From Doryteuthis pealeii (lineage: Eukaryota; Mollusca; Cephalopoda; Myopsida; Loliginidae): a stretch of DNA of 64,000 nt. Within the stretch, counting starts at the first letter, position 1; every line of letters starts with the position of its first letter. Of this stretch, positions 60,011-64,000 are shown piece after piece. Below the pieces are notes generated by a model. The model did not search any database. It saw only the letters and a program-made list of their open reading frames with translations, and was not told where the DNA came from. A program made the translations under genes and the position numbers. The stretch is from contig CM042151.1 in assembly GCA_023376005.1 (NCBI GenBank), positions 78,328,696 to 78,392,695 of the forward strand, read 5' to 3'.

Positions 60011-60218
60011 AATAGTAATACTGGTGACACTGGTGTTATAAAATTGCAGTATGAACTGGGTGTATGAATATATTATTTTTTGAAGGGGCTCTAACTAGTC
60101 TGATTTGATTTTGTTTACTTCAAACCTATTTGATTTAATGTATTTTATTTTATTTAATTTTAACCCGATTTATATTCTACTTTTCTTTTAAATTATATTT
60201 TTTTATATTTTGTATGTA

Positions 60219-60256
60219 TAAATTTTTATTTCTTAATTTGTATATGTGTGTGTAAA

Positions 60257-60304
<48 letters not shown>

Positions 60305-60340
60305 CACACACATATACAAATTAAGAAAATAAAAATTTAT
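60219..60340. repeat. Palindrome around an (AT)n core
   Basis: TTTTTATTTCTTAATTTGTA plus 'TATGTGTGTGTAAATAT' and their complements flank about 40 bp of alternating AT (60258-60301). Confidence 0.85.
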
Positions 60341-60349
60341 ACTTCCTTT

Positions 60350-60520
60350 ATTGATAAATATTGCTCTGTATATAATCTAAAAGGTTATTATACATTGAGC
60401 TCTCTTCAGTGATTTAAAGATTCGCTGTATTTATACATACTGGATCATCAATATTAGTACAGTGGATCTTAGAAATCACATATAGAATCATCCCTTACTA
60501 CCAAGTTTTGGATAAATCTC
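60350..60520. repeat. Direct repeat, copy 1
   Basis: It is homologous to 61130-61305 (ATAAATATTGCTCTGTATAT, 'CATATAGAATCATCCCTTAC'). Confidence 0.8.
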
Positions 60521-60522
60521 TT

Positions 60523-60555
<33 letters not shown>

Positions 60556-61129
60556 TTATATATTATGTAGGATATGTGTATATTGATATTAGTATTATTT
60601 TTACACAACATTATATTATCTATTATATTATGTATTATATTTTAAGGTTTTACTATGTTTATTTGTTTAATAATAATATAATTTTTTATATATCATAATA
60701 TTTAAAAATTATTATTTTTTTTATATATATATTTTATATTCTATTTTATTTTCTGTTTTTTCTTTGCTTCATACTTATTCAGACTAATTTAATCTTCATA
60801 ATTGTTTATTTAACTGACTGCTATCCCCTAAAAAAACTTGGTCCTGGAAAATATTCTTTTTTCTCATTTGACTTCATGTTGCCAGGTGAGAGTCTTTTAA
60901 TGTATACATTTTGTAAAGAAAACAATTTTTTTTTTTGGGGGGGGGGAATGAAGAAGATTCTACATTGAGGAAAAGTTTTCTGTTATGCAATTCAAATTAC
61001 TGATGATTTTCCATCTGATGAGACTTGAATTTGGGGAACTTTGTTAAATCAACTTAGATTTATATAGGCCCCTTTTTGGTCAAAATAAATTTATTATGGA
61101 ATAACGGTGTTGAGTTTTTCCTTCCTATC
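60521..61129. other. AT-rich DNA, no gene seen
   Basis: An (AT)n run lies at 60523-60547 and a T/G homopolymer junction at 60929-60946. Confidence 0.4.
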
Positions 61130-61305
61130 AAAGATAAATATTGCTCTGTATATAACCTAAAAATTATACATTGAGCTCTCTGCAGTGATATATTTAAGAT
61201 CTTTAAGATTCATTGTACTTATACATACTGGATCATACAATAATAATACAGTGTGTCTTAGATATCACATATAGAATCATCCCTTACTACCAAGTTTTGG
61301 ATACC
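61130..61305. repeat. Direct repeat, copy 2
   Basis: It is the second copy of 60350-60520. Confidence 0.8.
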
Positions 61306-61315
61306 TCACATCTAT

Positions 61316-61532
61316 ATACATGTATATATATATATATATATACGTATACATACATATGTATATATACATATATATATACATGTACATATATATATACATA
61401 TATATATATATATGCATATATGTATGTACATATATACAAATATATATGTATATATATATATATATATATACAAATATGTATGTATATATAAATATGTATA
61501 TATATATATATAATATATATATATATATATGT
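61316..61532. repeat. Microsatellite (TA/TACA)n
   Basis: About 215 bp of alternating TA with ACATGTA interruptions. The Tyr/Ile-rich frames on both strands are artefacts of it. Confidence 0.95.
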
Positions 61533-62040
61533 GTGTGGTGAAAGGTAGACAAACACGGGATGTTGTAGAAAATGGATGTTATATTGTAGGTAGTGATTTT
61601 GATGATGCAACGTTTTAGTCTGTTAGACCTTCTTCAGGACTTTAGGAATAGAGTTCTTGCTTCAGTTGTGAACATTTTCTTTCTAATGAATTGAGGAGGT
61701 CATGAATAAGAGGGTGGGGTGGGTTGCTGGTATCAGAAGAGGTTGGAGGTGAACTCTCCCTCTCTCTAATAGAGAGTGTATCATGGTGGACTCCGGTAGT
61801 ACCACAGGTGTTAGGTTTAGGATTAGTGTTTGGGTTAGGATTGGTTTTGAGTGTATGTGTGTATGTTTTTTTGTTTGTTTTTTTGGGGGAAGATGGATTT
61901 ACAATTAACATTCTGTTTGTTGAAATATTTGTGTAAATTTTGGTTGTGTTAGAGAGGATGGGGTGATAGTGAGATTTGTTATAATAGTATGTGTGTGTGT
62001 TTATTATTATCATTATTATTATTTTACCTAATGTTCACAG
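61533..62040 (-). mobile_element. Possible retroelement tail
   Basis: On the minus strand 'CCTGAAGAAGGTCTAACAGA' and 'CTAAAACGTTGCATCATC' resemble the conserved text often found after the coding region of Penelope-like elements. A 123-residue minus frame (61642-62013) is rich in Asn, Thr and Pro without a recognised domain. Confidence 0.3.
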
Positions 62041-62289
62041 ATGATTTTATCTAATTTAAACAATTAGTTGAATTTTTTAGATTGTTTCACTTTGGTTAAA
62101 CCTGGCGTTCCAAATTTTTTGTTTAATACCTTTTTTATTCCTGTTAATTTCTTAAGTAATAAAAATAACTTTTAAAAGATACTAAACATTCCGTTTTCGT
62201 TAACTGGACGATTTTTAATTTTTGTTTAATTAAAAACAATTTAATGAATTACTTTTCTATGCAATGTGTATGGTACGTACACTTTACAA
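62041..62289. repeat. Z-block fragment
   Basis: It reads 'AATTAGTTGAATTTTTTAGA', 'GTTCCAAATTTTTTGTTTAA', as in 17240-17310. Confidence 0.55.
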
Positions 62290-62628
62290 TAGGTACCACC
62301 AATTTTACCCTGTGAAATTTACCCCCCCCCCTATATTTAACATAATGAAACTTGCAAAAAAATTAATATTTTCTTGAAAATTTTTTTCCATTCGAAAGAA
62401 AAAACATTAAATAAACTTATGATGATTTTTAAAATTTTTTTTCAGCTTACGGAAATAATGAAAATTATGATTGAAAAACAATGTTTTCATTTTGCACTGT
62501 TAAATCAACTGAAATTTAATGTAGCTGAAAACAAGTTACGATAAGAGTTTTTTTTTTTAAATTCTATGAAAAATCAATTAATTATTTGATTTTCACAAAA
62601 ATTTCCAGCATTAAGACCTTACCATGGA

Positions 62629-62944
62629 GCTAAAGATACATCGACTGAAATTCAGTTTTTTTAAAAATATATGGCTAGTACAGGCGATATATCTTTTCTC
62701 AGCAGACCGAGGCGTCTAGTCACGCCGTGCCGCCTATTTATCTACTAGGAGGATTGAAAAGACAATGAACGACTGCAGAAAACAATTTTGTTCAGTAGAC
62801 TTCTTTTCTTGATCTATCAAAAGAACACGAGAACGTCTCTGCGCGAACACGAATGAACTATTATCAAATGAAATTGAAAGAGTGTTCGCCACCTGGACAC
62901 GACCGTTCATGTCACTCTAATAACGTACTAGCTGTATCTTTAGC
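62629..62944. mobile_element. Short inverted-repeat insertion, ~316 bp
   Basis: The ends are GCTAAAGATACA and TGTATCTTTAGC. It is compositionally distinct from Y. No clear target duplication was found. Confidence 0.5.
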
Positions 62945-63063
62945 AGAAAATTAATGAATTGGACAGAAAAAGTGCAAAAAATGTCCATAGCCATAATATT
63001 AATTATTTGAAACTTTATTTACTTTTGTATAGTTGGTATCTACTATATCTATGTAAACTTGAT

Positions 63064-63531
63064 TCACACAAAACAAAATTTTTTTTTAAGGAGGAGAAGG
63101 AATCCCCAATTGATCTGCACATATCTAATGACGATTAGCGAATCAAATCGGTGTTTTGCCATGACTCTATGACATATAGCTTCAGCTTTCATGACAAGCA
63201 AGAGATGCCAACATCGCACAGCTTGCAGAATACAGCCTCGGACGTGAATATGTCCATCTGACGAGATGAGCATGACAGCCGCCAGTCGATGTCGAGAACC
63301 CACCGACATGCCCGCTGACAGCGCGCAATGCAGAGGGCTGATCGCTGTCTCCTCGACGTATGACCTAAGTACGACGCGCACTGCAGTATGCGCACGGTCT
63401 ACAGGGAAAGATAATAGTACTGTGGTATGAATTGCTGCTCGCAGTATGGAAATAAATCTAGATTTTTTTTCTGACACTTCCAGGAGGGACCTACTCCACA
63501 CGTCCTTGCGCAGAACGACGAAAAATCTCAA
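63064..63531 (-). CDS. Open frame of 155 residues in a GC-rich island
   Basis: This is a minus-strand frame inside a GC-rich insert within family Y. It contains a stretch that faintly recalls an ankyrin repeat (ETAISPLHCALSAG), but the following residues do not fit the consensus. There is no signal peptide, zinc motif or coiled coil. A short plus-strand frame overlaps near 63510-63630 (QNDEKSQIFDAPQQDIILDE). It could be a captured exon, a pseudogene or chance openness in GC-rich DNA. Confidence 0.2.
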   Translation of the reverse strand: MRFFVVLRKDVWSRSLLEVSEKKSRFISILRAAIHTTVLLSFPVDRAHTAVRVVLRSYVEETAISPLHCALSAGMSVGSRHRLAAVMLISSDGHIHVRGCILQAVRCWHLLLVMKAEAICHRVMAKHRFDSLIVIRYVQINWGFLLLLKKKFCFV

Positions 63532-64000
63532 ATTTTCGACGCGCCACAGCAGGATATTATACTAGATGAATTTCATGAGGCAATTCAGACAAGGGTTGAA
63601 CTAAAATTGGTCCCGATCCAGTCTGATTAATATTGTAAAAGAATTTGTAAATTTTATGATTGCATAGTAATGTCGTGGGAATCCTAGAGTATAAATGTGG
63701 AAGAGTAAAACTGACATATTTGTTTGTGCTATACAAAGAGACAAGACGCTTCTCATACCCAAGTTGATTTCTGGAGCGTAAAAAATTACTTAATTAACTT
63801 TCTTGACCAAATAAATAAGTCAAGCTAATACATCTTTTTTTCAATCAGTTTTCTCTCTCTAGAAAAAATATTCGAAATCTATTTCATCTTCGATATTTTT
63901 AATAAATTTAAATACTAAAAACTTTAACTTCAACTCTTCCACTTGCTTGAAATTTTAATATTAAAGTTTTCACAGTTTGTATTCATTAATAGTCAATTTT

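Larger units (their letters stand above)
62290..64000 (+). mobile_element. Family Y element with two insertions, runs off the window
   Basis: It starts TAGGTACCACC. Y text is at 62290-62605, 62950-63080 and 63595-63990. Two GC-richer insertions (62629-62944 and about 63085-63594) replace or interrupt the normal interior. Confidence 0.62.

Noticed and set aside
61213..61610. Tyr/Ile-rich frames of up to 107 residues
   Set aside because: Produced by the TA/TACA microsatellite on both strands.

Overview
The window is AT-rich animal DNA of about 64 kb, dominated by repeats. The only convincing host genes are tandem C2H2 zinc-finger genes, all on the minus strand. Tandem C2H2 expansion, tRNA-derived SINEs ending in (TA)n, LINE 3' ends and very abundant foldback elements together suggest an invertebrate with a large repetitive genome. 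A cephalopod mollusc is my best guess; this is inference and not shown directly. A run of 100 Ns at 25405-25504 marks an assembly gap.

Layout. Zinc-finger loci lie at about 2.2-3.6 kb, 9.5-10.6 kb (ruined), 12.2-13.6 kb (one frameshift), 27.2-28.3 kb (open), 44.3-45.5 kb (open, best preserved) and 56.5-58.9 kb (3' half open, 5' half broken). They share one finger consensus (CEVCGSAFS...[13 protein letters not shown]), fossil finger remains 3' of the stop, and usually the same splice-acceptor-like site 5' of the array. Three of them also share a ~45-bp AT-rich minisatellite upstream. The loci therefore arose by tandem duplication of a block carrying its own repeats. The open arrays hold 7, 11 and 12 intact fingers, and the frameshifted one 14, so fingers have been gained or lost.

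Between the genes the DNA is nested non-coding mobile DNA: several foldback or MITE-like families, some with perfect 8-bp target duplications (here named X, Y and telomere-motif MITEs); repeat blocks Z and V; at least five probable solo LTRs, four of them with perfect 4-5 bp target duplications; tRNA-derived SINEs; and two decayed LINE 3' ends. Because the host blocks are duplicated, several insertions can be checked against an empty paralogous site inside the same window.

The most notable items are the Y foldback family (TAGGTACCACC ends, 8-bp target duplications, internal palindrome); small MITEs whose interior carries telomere-like CCCTAA/CCCCTAA repeats; a GC-rich ~298-bp insertion with a 10-bp duplication; a ~365-bp near-perfect palindrome at 48.3-48.65 kb; a false duplication flanking the gap; and a thrice-repeated candidate signal-peptide exon. 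I saw no rRNA gene, functional tRNA gene, CRISPR array or prokaryotic-type operon. Family names X, Y, Z and V are labels used only here.
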